DNA of 64,000 nucleotides, from assembly GCF_026309355.1 (NCBI RefSeq), contig NZ_JAPJZK010000001.1, positions 682,001 to 746,000 of the forward strand, written 5' to 3'. The position numbers and the translations under genes were made by a program. The notes under the pieces are model-generated. The model saw nothing but the letters and a program-made list of their open reading frames with translations. It made no database searches and was not told where the DNA came from. This stretch comes from Spartinivicinus marinus (lineage in GTDB: Bacteria > Pseudomonadota > Gammaproteobacteria > Pseudomonadales > Zooshikellaceae). Positions within the stretch are counted from its first letter, which is position 1. The number at the start of each line of letters is the position of its first letter. Positions 27,928 through 36,967 of the stretch are shown here, one piece after another.

Positions 27928-30087
27928 TTAAGCTGCGCATGGCTTAACAAATAGTTCATCAGTGATTAATCTGATCAAGCCAGAAATATCTAAAATTAAA
28001 GCTACCGTGCCATCACCTAAGATTGTAGCACCAGAAATACCTGGTACTTTGTCATAGTTAGCTTCAAGGTTTTTAATGACAACTTGTTGCTGGGCTAAAA
28101 GATCATCTACAAGCAAACCAAATTTATTCCCTTCTGCTTCAACCACAACCAATAAAGCACTTGTTAAATCAGCCTTAACAGGCGTTATATTTAATAATTC
28201 ATATAGACGAATAATAGGAATATTTTCTTGACGTAGCCGATATACCTCAAGCGCACCAGATACTTGTTGAAGAGCATCAGGTATCATTTGCAGTGACTCA
28301 ACAATTGTATTTAAAGGAATTACATAAGTTTCACTGCCCACTTTCACTAACTGCCCATCTAAAATAGCTAAAGTCAATGGTAGAGAGATTTGAAATCGAC
28401 TAAAACCACCCTGTTCCGACTCTACGGTTATATTCCCTCCTAGGCTATAGATATTTTTTCTCACTACATCCATACCAACACCTCGGCCAGAAACATCTGT
28501 AACAGTTTTTACTGTAGAAAAGCCTGGTTCGAAAATTAATTCAAATATCTGAGCTACAGATAAATGTTCAGATGACTTAATTATCCCTTTTGTTTGTGCT
28601 TTATTAAGAATAGCTTGCCGGTTTAAGCCTGCCCCATCATCAAAAATGTCAATGACAATATTCCCACCACGGTGATAGGCAGACAACTGAATGATACCAG
28701 TTGCCGGTTTATTAGCTTGTAATCGGTTTTCTGTGGTTTCAATACCATGGTCTAAGGCGTTTCGAACCAAGTGAACTAATGGATCTACCAGCTGTTCCAT
28801 AACATTTTTATCAAGCTCAGTTCCTTCCCCTTCAATTTTTAAGTCAACTTTTTTACCCAACTGGTTTGACAAGTCATGTACAATTCGAGGAAAACGATTG
28901 AAAATAAAACTAATGGGTACCATTCTTATCTGCATTACACTCTCTTGCAGCTCTTTCGTATTCTGTAATAGCTGGGCAAGCCCTGATTGTAGTCGCTCGA
29001 TACTACCAAGAGCATCTACAGAAAGCTTACTACCCAGCTCAGATAACATTGACTGAGTAATAACCAGCTCTCCCACCAAGTTAAATAAATGATCGATTTT
29101 CTCTACATTCACTCTAATCGACGGGTTGCTTGTGTTAATCGCAGAAGGCTGTTCTTGCTTAACCGTTGCTAATTGTTGGGCTTGACTATTTTTTTTATTG
29201 ACCTTTTCCGGATTTATCCCTACAAAAGACCAGGAAGATGTATCTGGTTCTGTTTGCTTAACCTCTTGCTTAATGACTTCTTCTTTTTGCAAAGGGGCAA
29301 TGGTTAATTGACATTCATCAGCTATCCACTCAAAGACTTCAAGAATAGTTGACTTTGTTATTGCTCCCTTTAGCTTAATATACCATGACAAAAAACAGTC
29401 CTCTGGCTCAATAAACTCCCAGTCAGGCAACTGTTTAATGTTAGTTTCTACTGTTAGTTCAGCCAGTTCAGCCAGTTCTCTAATAAAACGAATGGGGTCA
29501 TTACCTGTTAAAAATATATGTCGACAGGGAATAAAAATAATTTCCCACTCATTAACCATTTGCTGCTCTTCGCTATTATGCTCGGTTTGAAGCGTTTGCT
29601 TTACCCCATCGTCACTATGGTGAATAGCGAGGTCAAGTAGTTCACTCTGAGTATTTATTGTCTGGATATCGGTTTGTTTATCAATAAAACTATGGGATTG
29701 ACTGTTAACAATATTTCTCAATAGTGTAATAACAATCTGTTGATCTGCTAAGGGACTTTTATTTCCCTCTTTTCTCATTTCAACTATTTTATACACAGCA
29801 TCAACTGCCGTTAACATATGAGCAACATCTTGTTGTAAAAGTTCCCTTTTACCTTCCCTGACCAAATCAAGAGTAAACTCCAGCTCATGGGTTATTTCTG
29901 CAATATCAATAAAGTTAAACGTTGCAGCACTACCTTTTATCGAATGAGAAGCTCTAAAAACATGATTTACAATTTCTTCATCTATCGAGGCATTACCAAA
30001 TGACAACAAGCCTTGCTCGATAATATTCAAGTTCTCAATACATTCTTCAAAAAAAATCTGATGAAATTGTTCAACATTGATTGTCAT
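27928..30087 (-). CDS. cheA: Chemotaxis histidine kinase CheA
   Basis: 719 residues. The Hpt domain (1-110) carries the phosphorylated His in FRASHSIKGSAATF (His48). A middle region (about 180-275, WEIIFIPCRHIFLTGNDP) resembles the P2-like regulator-binding domain. Dimerisation helices (about 325-390) lead to the ATPase with the N box VDPLVHLVRNALDHGIE, G1 DIFDDGAGLN and G2 GRGVGMDVV. A CheW-like domain ends the protein (about 580-712). It autophosphorylates in response to receptors and passes phosphate to CheY and CheB. Within the operon it sits between cheY and cheW. Confidence 0.96.
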   Translation of the reverse strand: MTINVEQFHQIFFEECIENLNIIEQGLLSFGNASIDEEIVNHVFRASHSIKGSAATFNFIDIAEITHELEFTLDLVREGKRELLQQDVAHMLTAVDAVYKIVEMRKEGNKSPLADQQIVITLLRNIVNSQSHSFIDKQTDIQTINTQSELLDLAIHHSDDGVKQTLQTEHNSEEQQMVNEWEIIFIPCRHIFLTGNDPIRFIRELAELAELTVETNIKQLPDWEFIEPEDCFLSWYIKLKGAITKSTILEVFEWIADECQLTIAPLQKEEVIKQEVKQTEPDTSSWSFVGINPEKVNKKNSQAQQLATVKQEQPSAINTSNPSIRVNVEKIDHLFNLVGELVITQSMLSELGSKLSVDALGSIERLQSGLAQLLQNTKELQESVMQIRMVPISFIFNRFPRIVHDLSNQLGKKVDLKIEGEGTELDKNVMEQLVDPLVHLVRNALDHGIETTENRLQANKPATGIIQLSAYHRGGNIVIDIFDDGAGLNRQAILNKAQTKGIIKSSEHLSVAQIFELIFEPGFSTVKTVTDVSGRGVGMDVVRKNIYSLGGNITVESEQGGFSRFQISLPLTLAILDGQLVKVGSETYVIPLNTIVESLQMIPDALQQVSGALEVYRLRQENIPIIRLYELLNITPVKADLTSALLVVVEAEGNKFGLLVDDLLAQQQVVIKNLEANYDKVPGISGATILGDGTVALILDISGLIRLITDELFVKPCAA

Positions 30088-30154
30088 GAACCACTCACAC
30101 TGTGTTTAATTTATATTATGCTTATTGACAATCTAACTTTTACTTTTTATATAG

Positions 30155-30517
30155 TTAGTTTAATACTCTTTTGATGATTTTTATTAGTGTTGTAGGCTCA
30201 AAAGGTTTTACTATCCATCCAGTAGCACCGGCCTGTTTACCTTCATTCTTCTTAGCTCCCCCCGATTCAGTCGTTAACATTAAAATAGGGGTAAACTTAT
30301 AACTAGGTAACTTACGCAACTCTTTCACTAGTTGTATACCATTCATTTCAGGCATATTAATATCTGATAGAACAACATCATAAGCTTTTTGCTTTGCTGC
30401 AATTAAAGCTTCCTGCCCATCACAACATGATTTCACATCATAACCAGCTTCTTTTAAAGTAAGTGTGACCATTTGTCGCATAGACACTGAGTCATCTGCG
30501 GTTAATATTTTCACCAT
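30155..30517 (-). CDS. cheY: CheY-type response regulator
   Basis: 120 residues, a stand-alone receiver domain. Acidic pocket Asp8/Asp9 (ILTADDSVSMR), phosphoacceptor Asp52 (VVLSDINMPEMNG), switch Thr80 (LMLTTESG) and Lys102 (IVKPFEP). It carries phosphate from CheA to the output, usually the flagellar switch, but no flagellar or pilus gene in the window shows which. It sits 67 bases upstream of cheA in the operon. Confidence 0.94.
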   Translation of the reverse strand: MVKILTADDSVSMRQMVTLTLKEAGYDVKSCCDGQEALIAAKQKAYDVVLSDINMPEMNGIQLVKELRKLPSYKFTPILMLTTESGGAKKNEGKQAGATGWIVKPFEPTTLIKIIKRVLN

Positions 30518-30578
30518 AATAATACCTTTGTAGCTTAAGGCTAATTGCCCTCAATTAAGCTATATCACCTACTTAACA

Positions 30579-30884
30579 TCAACTAGCTTTTTTAGATGCT
30601 ATATATCCCTTTTTTGAGCTTAAACTAATTCCTAATAACTCAAGCGTACAAATAACTACTGGAGTGGCATTAATAATTTGGAAGGTTTTGTTTTGCTTAA
30701 CATACTTCTGTTGACAGGCAATAATTAATTGCAAACCAGCGGTGTCTATCGATTGAACTTGACTACAATCAACTATTAATGAATCATTTTGTTCTATATC
30801 TTCATTTAACTCGTTATGAAGTTGTTCTATCTGCCTTATATCAACAGACTCACCCAGTGTAATAGTACCGCTTTTTGCCTCCAT
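30579..30884 (-). CDS. STAS-domain protein (anti-sigma-factor-antagonist-like)
   Basis: 101 residues from the ATG at 30884, which has AGAGG six bases upstream; the frame also extends 12 codons further. The STAS fold is seen in ITLGESVDIRQIEQLHNEL, SLIVDCSQVQSIDTAGLQLI and a late CTLELLGIS. The Thr in the SIDTAG turn sits at the usual phosphorylation site. Such proteins open many chemotaxis operons of the CheY-CheA-CheW-CheR-CheD-CheB type. It is probably the first gene of this operon. Confidence 0.85.
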   Translation of the reverse strand: MEAKSGTITLGESVDIRQIEQLHNELNEDIEQNDSLIVDCSQVQSIDTAGLQLIIACQQKYVKQNKTFQIINATPVVICTLELLGISLSSKKGYIASKKAS

Positions 30885-30931
30885 GCAAACCTCTGTTTTC
30901 AATAAAATGAGACAACACATTACATAGTATG

Positions 30932-31057
30932 TATACCCGTCGCGAATTATTTTTAGGCTTTGTTATCGTCGCTCCTCACCCCAGCCACCTATTAATATAG
31001 GCTCATGGGGCTTCGTCACTTGATGGCATCACCTAAAAACCCTTCGCATTGGGTATA
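30932..31057. repeat. Palindromic intergenic repeat, copy A
   Basis: About 126 bases with inverted ends: TATACCC at 30932 and GGGTATA at 31051. Inside these, the arms share GCGAA and TTTTTAGG. The same arrangement recurs at 46701-46829 (copy B) and in decayed form at 58955-59061 (copy C). The shared core reads AGGCTCATGG, TCGT and ACTTGA in A and B. No coding capacity; it looks like a short non-autonomous element or a REP-like repeat. Confidence 0.7.
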
Positions 31058-31205
31058 TTATACTTCTTTATAGCACAGCAGGTCGTTTTTTGTACGACAC
31101 TTCAAGAACAGCAGGTCCGGCTTATACACTTCATGATAAATATCTTTACTATTTTTTTACATCTATATGTGAGCTAGATTGTCAGCTTATCGTATCATGC
31201 AGATG

Positions 31206-31367
31206 CTAGTGGTTCATGTGCAAAATAAGGTAACAGTTTTCAAAACCATTTATTTTCTGGCAAGGCTCTTTTTTGCAGGCATAGAGGGCCTACGTCAAGA
31301 AAAAGTTACGCAGCCAGAGGGTAAATGGAGAAGAAGCTGTTACCTTATTTTGTACATGGACCACTAG
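31206..31367. mobile_element. MITE-like element with 31-bp terminal inverted repeats
   Basis: 162 bases. The left end (31206-31236) runs from CTAGTGGTTCATG to AATAAGGTAACAG; the complement of the right end (31337-31367) matches it at 29 of 31 positions. The inner arms also pair partly: CCATTTA and CTGGC on the left, GCCAG and TAAATGG on the right. It carries no transposase; the frame that crosses it (31179-31367) is only the open reading of the repeat. A TA sits at both ends (31207 and 31364), which would fit TA-targeting elements such as the IS630 group, by inference only. Confidence 0.75.
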
Positions 31368-31463
31368 ACTAGAAAAGTGGCGAGAAAGAGTTAGAAAACA
31401 CCTAGATAAGTCTCAGTAAGACTAACAACGTAAAAGCCAGAAAAACTGGCTATTACTAAAGTG

Positions 31464-34298
31464 TTAAGGGGCATTAATTGTTAGAATAGAAGAAATATCG
31501 CCTTTGACTTTTTCTTTAACTTCTTTAACTTCAAGCCGGTAAATTCTATCTTTTTTAATGCTCCCCTGCCGTATTATATATTCACTAATCGCTTTAGCTC
31601 GTTGTTTAGCTAGATTAGTTAAGTCTCTATCAACAACTTGAATTGTCCCAGCATATAAACGTGTTAAGAAATCAATACTCATAGAGTCATTTGTAATAAT
31701 GCCTGCTTGATCTAATTGTGCACGTAACCACTGTTTCTTTTGCTTAGCTGATACGCTTTCAATTTTACCTAGACTTTTTTCAAGCTTATTCAACATAATA
31801 CTCTGTACTAAGGCTGGTTTATCCTGCTCTATATCAAACTGCCCTTCAACTTCCAAAATTAAATTAGGTCGCTTTTCTAATAGTTTAGTGATGGCCACAA
31901 GTTTTTCTTGCTCTGTTTTAGGTAAGTCTAGCTTACCTGGCTGAAACTTAATTAAATTGACATCTTCTCCAGAAAAATTGACTATACCTCCCAGCAAATT
32001 AAATGGTGAAGCAGCAATACTTTTAAACAGTTTAAAAACAGCTTCTCTCACCAGCTTCCCATATTTAACATCTGGTTTACTAAAATCTCCTTTAACAGGT
32101 ACATCTAATGCTATGTTTCCTTTACCATCTTCTAGCAATGCTAAGGCTAATTTAACTGGAGCATCTACAGCGTCCTTACTTGCTGTTTTCTTACCTAATT
32201 TAAGTTTATTTAAAGTCACTTTATTATCTGACTGCAAGTTGAAGTCTTTAACATTATAATAAAGTGTTGCCCCTAACTTGCCTCGCTTTACTGGATAACC
32301 TAAGTATTTCAAAGCATAGCTACTAAACATAGGTAAAGACATATTATTGACAGCAAATTTTACCGAAGCGAGTTTTCTAGGGTTTAATGGTATTAATTCA
32401 CCTTCTATTGTTAAGTCCGAATCAGCTATTAACGCACTTAATTGCAAATTAGATTTTTTCTCTTCACTGGATAACTGCTTTATATTTCCAGAAATCTGGT
32501 TCAAGTTAAATTCTGCAATAGGCGATACGGTAGCATCACGAAAATCTAGCTCTCCTGACTTAATCTCTAGCAAACCAATAAACCATTCCCATGGTTTAGC
32601 AGTCGGTTGTTTGTCAACAGTCTGCGTAGTTTTTGGCTGCGCAGGGAATAAAGAACTAAAGTTCCAGCGCTGTTCTGGTTCTCGTTGCAGGAACAGATCA
32701 GGGGTATCCAGTATCACCGCAGAAACATTAAATTTATTTGGCAGTAAAGATATTCCTGTGAAACGTAATTGCTTACCTTGCCCTATAACTTTACTGGTAT
32801 TGGTTTGCTTTAATAACCAGTTATCCCACTGGAAATCTCCAGCAATCTGATAGGGCTCTGCTTGATTGTTAGGTTGCCATTCAGCTTTTATTTTTGTCGT
32901 AATCGTTCCTTTTAGTTCTGCAGCAATAAAAGGCTGCCAATACTGCTGGTAATGCCCCACTGTAAACTGTTCAAGCTCAACTGAGCCTTCTACCTGCAAA
33001 GGAGTTAAGCCAACTTTACTTTTTAGCTTAAACTTTCCACCTGCTGCTAGTTGACCATTTGCCGCTACTTGCAAGGGTTGTTTTTGGTTGTTATGCCATG
33101 GTTTTAGTGACAATTTAGCGAGCTCTAACTGGTGCACAGCTTCTGGCTGTATACTTAAGTCTTTTAAAGTAAGTTGACTGGATTTAACGGTCCCTTGTTG
33201 CCAACCAATTTGCCAAGGTTTAGTCACTGTTTGCTTACTATTACTGTCATCAGCTTTAGGTTTTTTATTTTTACTTGGATTTTTTTCTTGATTTTTGGTT
33301 TGAAAAGCAGTTACCCAGCTCAATTGCCGTTGTTGATTAAGCTTTCCTTGCCAGGTTAGCTTTTCCAATTGCCAGTCACCCAAATGCAATTGATTATCAG
33401 GCCATTTTAAATGGCCATCATTAAGGGTGAAACGGTCAAATGTCAATGAACCTTGGCCTTTTTTAGCAAGCTTCAAATCCAGTTGACTTAGTTCAACGCC
33501 TATTTTTTCCAGGGTGATAGCTAATTTTTGTTGCAACTTTTGCACATGAATGGCAGTTTCAAACTTACTCAGCTCCCCTTGTTTTAGCTTAATGGGTAGT
33601 GGTTGTGGAAGTAGCTCTACTATGGTTGGAATATTAATGTGTTGTATTTGTGCTTTTCCTTTCACAGATAAAGGCGCTAAAACAGTTTCACCTTGCCAGG
33701 CAAATAAGCCTTTATTTGCTGTTACGAAATCCAGCTTGGTTTTAAATGGTGCTAAAGAATCACTGGTCAAATCTTCCACTAAAAAGTTAATATCTTTCAA
33801 CTGATATTGAATAGGGTTACTATTTTTATAGGCTCTATAGTGAATAGTTCCCATTTTTATAACCGCTTCTTGAACAGCAAACTCTACTGGTTTTTGCTCT
33901 GTGGTTTCTGGTGTTTTATTTTCAGGCAGCCTTATGGATTCAAAATTCCACTTCTTCTGATTATCTTGTTGTAGCCATACCTCTGGCTCCTGCAAAGCGA
34001 CCTGTTCTATAACAATACGCCCCTTGAAAAGCTGCAACATGTCCAGGTCAGCGTGTAATTCATGCCATTTTAGGAAAGGAGACTGTTGCTGCTTAATAAC
34101 ACCTTTTTCTATAGTAACAGTCCCTGTGATTGGGTTTAGCCAAATATTATTGGCAGAATACTTAACCCCTAATTGCTCACCAACAGAAGGAAGCAGCCAT
34201 ATATTCAAGGCCCAAGGAATAATAAGACATATCAATAATAATAAAATACAGACCGTAACAGTAATGCCACGAAATATACTACGCGTTTTGGATATCAT
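31464..34298 (-). CDS. AsmA-like/DUF748 envelope protein
   Basis: 944 residues. One N-terminal membrane helix (about 11-33, ITVTVCILLLLICLIIPWAL) anchors a very long periplasmic part built of repeating beta segments, the DUF748/AsmA pattern. Examples are LNPITGTVTIEKGVI, VIEQVALQEPEVWLQ and FSGEDVNLIKFQPGKLDLP. The C-terminus (from about 830) has helices and RAKAISEYIIRQGSIKKDRI, reminiscent of the OmpA-like end of some DUF748 proteins. AsmA-superfamily proteins are linked to lipid transfer between membranes. SD AGGGTG lies five bases before the ATG. It is a single gene. Confidence 0.78.
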   Translation of the reverse strand: MISKTRSIFRGITVTVCILLLLICLIIPWALNIWLLPSVGEQLGVKYSANNIWLNPITGTVTIEKGVIKQQQSPFLKWHELHADLDMLQLFKGRIVIEQVALQEPEVWLQQDNQKKWNFESIRLPENKTPETTEQKPVEFAVQEAVIKMGTIHYRAYKNSNPIQYQLKDINFLVEDLTSDSLAPFKTKLDFVTANKGLFAWQGETVLAPLSVKGKAQIQHINIPTIVELLPQPLPIKLKQGELSKFETAIHVQKLQQKLAITLEKIGVELSQLDLKLAKKGQGSLTFDRFTLNDGHLKWPDNQLHLGDWQLEKLTWQGKLNQQRQLSWVTAFQTKNQEKNPSKNKKPKADDSNSKQTVTKPWQIGWQQGTVKSSQLTLKDLSIQPEAVHQLELAKLSLKPWHNNQKQPLQVAANGQLAAGGKFKLKSKVGLTPLQVEGSVELEQFTVGHYQQYWQPFIAAELKGTITTKIKAEWQPNNQAEPYQIAGDFQWDNWLLKQTNTSKVIGQGKQLRFTGISLLPNKFNVSAVILDTPDLFLQREPEQRWNFSSLFPAQPKTTQTVDKQPTAKPWEWFIGLLEIKSGELDFRDATVSPIAEFNLNQISGNIKQLSSEEKKSNLQLSALIADSDLTIEGELIPLNPRKLASVKFAVNNMSLPMFSSYALKYLGYPVKRGKLGATLYYNVKDFNLQSDNKVTLNKLKLGKKTASKDAVDAPVKLALALLEDGKGNIALDVPVKGDFSKPDVKYGKLVREAVFKLFKSIAASPFNLLGGIVNFSGEDVNLIKFQPGKLDLPKTEQEKLVAITKLLEKRPNLILEVEGQFDIEQDKPALVQSIMLNKLEKSLGKIESVSAKQKKQWLRAQLDQAGIITNDSMSIDFLTRLYAGTIQVVDRDLTNLAKQRAKAISEYIIRQGSIKKDRIYRLEVKEVKEKVKGDISSILTINAP

Positions 34299-34359
34299 TA
34301 ATCACCCTGCTTTATTCTATACCAGCTCACCTATACTACCTTGGTCTCCTTTACATTGA

Positions 34360-35148
34360 CTATGCAGGAATCCCAAAAAGGTGATTAATTGAGCCTTTTG
34401 ACGTATCAAATTTCAACTCATTACTGTGATGAATAGCTCTTGTCACCCACGACTTTGCAGAGCGAATTGCTTCCAGCGGGCTTGATGCCTTGCTTAAGTA
34501 AACAACGAGTGCTGCTGCCAGGCTACAACCAGCACCAACGACGGGTGTATCATCTCGCTTAGCTGCTAGTTCTACGCAGCTATCTCTAGTGGCATAGCAA
34601 TCAATAACAAACTCATCTGACCAGTTGCCGCCAGTAATCAGCAATTGTCCATTACCATTCTTCATTAGCTGCCAAGCCAATTGTTTCATCTCATGGAAAT
34701 TACTCGGATACTGGTATTCAGCCAGCCAAATAGCTTCCTCACAATTCAAACAAGTAATGTCTGCTTTTTTCATTAGGTTAAATACATTACTTCTTACTTT
34801 CTCAGCCGCTAACCCATGCTTGTTATTCAATAGCCCAAACCCTGGAGCAAAAACCCATTTCAACTGGTGCTGTTCGGATAACAATTCACCAACTTGCTGC
34901 GCCAGGATTTCATTTCCTAACCAGCCTACCTTGCAATATTTGATGGGAGTTGTTGCCAATACCGCTTCTAACTGGCTAATGACAATATCGTTACTAAGCG
35001 CTGTATATAGATCAGTTTCATGAGCGGTAATTGCAGTGACTACAGAGGTACTATACGCTCCCAGTGCCGTGAACGTTTTTACATCCGCCTGAATGCCAAA
35101 CCAGCCCACCGAGTCTGAAAGTGAAATTGTTAATACATTAGTAATCAT
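34360..35148 (-). CDS. Divergent ThiD-like (hydroxymethylpyrimidine kinase family) protein
   Basis: 262 residues, ribokinase-like fold of the ThiD type. True ThiD phosphorylates hydroxymethylpyrimidine and its phosphate in thiamine synthesis. Matches: FGIQADVKTFTALGAYSTSV, VVTAITAHET, KYCKVGWLGN and the anion-hole motif VVGAGCSLAAALVVYLS with its Cys. Departures: the opening glycine run (usually SDSGGGAGIQAD) is SDSVGWFGIQAD, and the segment usually reading DPVM is FAPGFGLLN. These changes could alter substrate choice or activity. There is no thiamine operon or TPP riboswitch nearby. SD AGGG six bases before the ATG. Confidence 0.75.
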   Translation of the reverse strand: MITNVLTISLSDSVGWFGIQADVKTFTALGAYSTSVVTAITAHETDLYTALSNDIVISQLEAVLATTPIKYCKVGWLGNEILAQQVGELLSEQHQLKWVFAPGFGLLNNKHGLAAEKVRSNVFNLMKKADITCLNCEEAIWLAEYQYPSNFHEMKQLAWQLMKNGNGQLLITGGNWSDEFVIDCYATRDSCVELAAKRDDTPVVGAGCSLAAALVVYLSKASSPLEAIRSAKSWVTRAIHHSNELKFDTSKGSINHLFGIPA

Positions 35149-35360
35149 AACTAACCCTAAAAATCACTCACGGAGGGTATATAAAGTTAAACATAGGAGG
35201 GTCAGAATAAGTCTGCTAGGTCAGTTTGCAATATAGCGGTTCTTTGTTAACAAGTTCTTGTCATTCATAATGTTCATCAACTTCCTCATAGGTGTTTATA
35301 CTTACTATTAGGCTTTTCGTGAATTCAACGGACTGACTGGCACAAAAGAAGGAAGGACTT

Positions 35361-35903
35361 ATGAAACGTCTCTATTACCTTACCAGCAATATTGATAGCG
35401 CTGACCTAATATCGGCTGACTTACATAAAGAAGGGGTCAGTGACTGGCGCTTTCACATCATGACAAAGGACGAAGCAGGCTTATACCATCACCACTTGCA
35501 TGGTGCGACGCCTTTCCATCGCTATGATATTATTCACCGCGGTGAGCAAGGAGCCCTGCTTGGTATTACAGCAGGGCTGATTGCTAATTTAGTGCTGTTA
35601 TTAACTGGCATGGTTGATAGCTTGGGGCTTTTTACCATGCTCCTGTTAACCACTGTATTTGCTATGTTTGGCGCCTGGGTTGGAGGTCTGGTTGGGCTAG
35701 CACACGATAATTACAAAATTGAACGCTTTAAACCAGAACTGGCGAAAGGCAAGTATTTAGTGATGGTAGATGTGAAAAAAGCTGAAGAAGAAAAGGTTCG
35801 CGTTGCAATGAAACGCTATCACCCTGAAGCAACGTTACTAGCAGCTGACTCACCTTTCTCCAATCCTTTCGTCAACCGGATAACAGCAAAAGCCTCTAAC
35901 TAA
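35361..35903 (+). CDS. Small inner-membrane protein with soluble ends, unknown
   Basis: 180 residues. The N-terminal soluble part (1-75) has an alpha-beta look (KRLYYLTSNIDSADLISADL) and several His (YHHHLHG). Two membrane helices follow (ALLGITAGLIANLVLLLTGM and LLLTTVFAMFGAWVGGLVGL), then a soluble tail that begins with DNYKIERFKPELAKGKYLVMV. The pattern resembles a group of conserved gammaproteobacterial proteins sometimes labelled as magnesium-transporter-like; I cannot support that function. AAGGAAGG lies before the ATG. It is a single gene. Confidence 0.7.
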   Translation: MKRLYYLTSNIDSADLISADLHKEGVSDWRFHIMTKDEAGLYHHHLHGATPFHRYDIIHRGEQGALLGITAGLIANLVLLLTGMVDSLGLFTMLLLTTVFAMFGAWVGGLVGLAHDNYKIERFKPELAKGKYLVMVDVKKAEEEKVRVAMKRYHPEATLLAADSPFSNPFVNRITAKASN

Positions 35904-35932
35904 CACCATATAAACTAACAGTATATAAATAG

Positions 35933-35960
35933 AGCCCTGCTTGATTTAACCGGCAGGGCT
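35933..35960 (+). terminator. Hairpin after the membrane protein gene
   Basis: AGCCCTGC and GCAGGGCT form a perfect 8-bp stem around a 12-base loop, 29 bases after the stop at 35903. There is no T-run, so termination strength is uncertain. Confidence 0.45.
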
Positions 35961-36095
35961 ACCAGCTAAGCCTAGATATTTTATAAGCGCTTTATTTTTC
36001 AATACCTTTATTTCACAATAGTTGATCATCTCCACAATGTGGTGCTTCATCAATAACACCATCTGTATCGCAACGACAAGCAACTTGATCTTTTG

Positions 36096-36731
36096 ATGGA
36101 AAAAAACACTTACCATCACGGTAATTTACGATCAGCAGTATTAGCTGCTGCACTAACCCGTCTTATCTCTGAAGGCCCAGAAAAACTGAGTTTACGTGGA
36201 CTTGCCCGAGATGTTGGGGTATCAGCGACAGCCCTCTACCGCCACTTCAGTGACAAAGACACCTTGTTGGTTACCCTGGCTAAAGAAGGCTTTGACTGCT
36301 TAACCAAGGCAGTTATCGCGGCTCAACAGCAGGCAGATGGCCCCGCAGAATCACTTTTAGCTGCTGGACAGGCCTATGTTGAATTTGCTTTAACCCACCC
36401 CCAGCAGTACCGACTGATGTTTGGCCGCTATTTTTGCGGAGAGAATACTGACCCACCCGAAGCATTAGATACTGCAGCCAACCAGGCTTATCAAGTACTT
36501 GTCAGCATTATTGAGCAAGGGATTGCAGCCAAGCAATTTACAGCTAAGCCCGCCAAAATGCATGCTGTTGCAGCTTGGTCTATGGTGCATGGTTTAGCAT
36601 CATTACTCATTGATGGGCTACTAACTAACTCTCCAGGCAAGGCCATTAACCTTTCACAGGAAGAGCTTGGCTCATACATTGAGGCAGCAACTGAAACGTT
36701 TTTACATGGGATGATGGTAAAGCTTAGCTAG
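36096..36731 (+). CDS. TetR-family transcriptional regulator
   Basis: 211 residues from the ATG at 36096; a TTG just before it is less likely. N-terminal helix-turn-helix: LRSAVLAAALTRLISEGPEK, then LSLRGLARDVGVSATALYRH, FSDKDTLLVTL. The C-terminal ligand domain is of the WHG type, named after the AWSMVHGLASLLIDG segment seen near residue 165-180. It probably represses a nearby or distant gene in response to a small molecule; no divergent partner is adjacent, and the next gene downstream (putP) is convergent. Confidence 0.92.
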   Translation: MEKNTYHHGNLRSAVLAAALTRLISEGPEKLSLRGLARDVGVSATALYRHFSDKDTLLVTLAKEGFDCLTKAVIAAQQQADGPAESLLAAGQAYVEFALTHPQQYRLMFGRYFCGENTDPPEALDTAANQAYQVLVSIIEQGIAAKQFTAKPAKMHAVAAWSMVHGLASLLIDGLLTNSPGKAINLSQEELGSYIEAATETFLHGMMVKLS

Positions 36732-36843
36732 GTCAGTCTGCCAGTATCAACAGAGAGATTAACAGAGTCTTCATCCTGATTAGCTTGACTGCGCTAGAGG
36801 CTGTTCTAGGCTAATAAATAGAAGCATTAAGTTGAATAGAGCA

Positions 36844-36960
36844 GTGTTAAAAAGTCGTTATCAACAACTAGATAGAATTGAGCATCAGATAGGTGATATT
36901 GCTCTATGGGTGGTTACTTTTGGGGCAATTGGTTTGTCCCTTATTCTGCTACTAATGTAG
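36844..36960 (+). CDS. Possible 38-residue membrane protein
   Basis: A GTG-started frame encoding an amphipathic helix (LKSRYQQLDRIEHQIGDIA) followed by one hydrophobic segment (WVVTFGAIGLSLILLLM) right up to the stop. The composition is that of a small single-pass membrane protein. A TTG at 36832 is an alternative start. Neither has a strong ribosome site, which keeps confidence low. A hairpin follows 8 bases after the stop. Confidence 0.4.
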   Translation: MLKSRYQQLDRIEHQIGDIALWVVTFGAIGLSLILLLM

Positions 36961-36967
36961 TAGACTT

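Noticed and set aside
31179-31367. 62-codon plus-strand frame
   Set aside because: It runs through the MITE-like element and ends in its right terminal repeat; the reading follows from the repeat.
34360-35360. TPP riboswitch upstream of the ThiD-like gene
   Set aside because: The conserved CUGAGA and other TPP core elements are not present in the upstream region.
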